A stretch of DNA of 46,418 bases, taken from positions 1 to 46,418 of the forward strand of contig JAADGP010000035.1 of the NCBI GenBank assembly GCA_013152315.1, in the 5' to 3' direction. The position numbers and the translations under genes were made by a program. Source of the DNA: FCB group bacterium. GTDB taxonomy: Bacteria; Fidelibacterota; Marinisomatia; Marinisomatales; JAADGP01. Under the pieces are notes generated by a model that saw nothing but the letters and a program-made list of their open reading frames with translations, searched no databases and was not told the DNA's origin. Positions 46,379-46,418 of this stretch are shown piece by piece (position 1 is the stretch's first letter; every line of letters starts with the position of its first letter).

Positions 46379-46418
46379 CAAGAGCCCAAGAACCAAGAGC
46401 CAAAATTCACGTTTCACG
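46379..46418. repeat. Short degenerate direct repeats at the right edge
   Basis: CAAGAGCC occurs twice 15 bases apart (46379 and 46394), followed by TTCACG twice 7 bases apart (46406 and 46413), running into the window end. This may be the start of a longer repeat block outside the window. Confidence 0.2.

Noticed and set aside
1-46418. Search for CRISPR arrays, tRNAs, rRNAs, insertion sequences and cobalamin, TPP or SAM riboswitches
   Set aside because: None could be recognised by eye; gaps are all under 200 bases and no repeat array or transposase-like ORF was found.

Overview
The window is a gene-dense bacterial chromosome segment of core metabolism and bioenergetics. Coding is almost entirely on the minus strand from the left edge to nuoA. 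Only three genes are on the plus strand: nqrM, a proline dehydrogenase and a CoA-binding protein. No rRNA, tRNA, CRISPR array, insertion sequence or phage gene was seen, and no gap between genes reaches 300 bases. The gene set points to an anaerobic or facultative, sodium-using, menaquinone-respiring bacterium. The evidence is the men genes, an 11-subunit complex I, Na+-NQR, a Ccm cytochrome c maturation cluster and NhaD. Gene order and protein flavour suggest the FCB superphylum (Calditrichota, Marinimicrobia, KSB1 or similar). This placement is inference from remembered family features, not a search.

Layout from left to right, all minus strand unless stated: (1) menaquinone genes menD (cut by the left edge), menF and menI; (2) a housekeeping run with cdaA (c-di-AMP synthase), folP, ftsH, hpt, tilS and metF; (3) a metallo-beta-lactamase-fold hydrolase coupled to an archaeal-type (type II) GAPDH; (4) the cytochrome c maturation genes, in transcription order ccmE-ccmF-ccmI-like-ccmA-ccmB-ccmC-ccmD; (5) an acyl-CoA mutase large subunit whose specificity residues match isobutyryl-CoA mutase, then the CstA transporter; (6) dxs-pdxT-pdxS-ispH-nrnA for isoprenoid precursors, PLP and nanoRNA/PAP turnover; (7) a cobalamin adenosyltransferase and the NhaD antiporter; (8) plus-strand nqrM converging on apbE, then nqrF-E-D-C-B-A; (9) nuoN-M-L-K-J-I-H-D-C-B-A; (10) on the plus strand, a stand-alone proline dehydrogenase and a YccU-like CoA-binding protein.

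How the genes fit together: menaquinone made by the Men enzymes is the likely acceptor for both complex I and NQR. These are encoded back to back in one tightly packed array of about 17 kb, with the NQR maturation factors ApbE and NqrM at its end. NQR exports Na+ and NhaD can exchange Na+ for H+. CcmA-F would supply c-type cytochromes. The adenosyltransferase would make the adenosylcobalamin the mutase needs.

No wholly new multi-gene system is evident. The most notable points are: a CcmE with CxxxY in place of the haem-binding HxxxY, in a cluster without ccmG or ccmH; a mutase with Phe/Gln specificity residues instead of the Tyr/Arg of methylmalonyl-CoA mutase; an archaeal-type GAPDH; complex I without NuoE/F/G next to NQR; and three small unannotated ORFs that fit closely into operon gaps, the best being between nuoC and nuoD.
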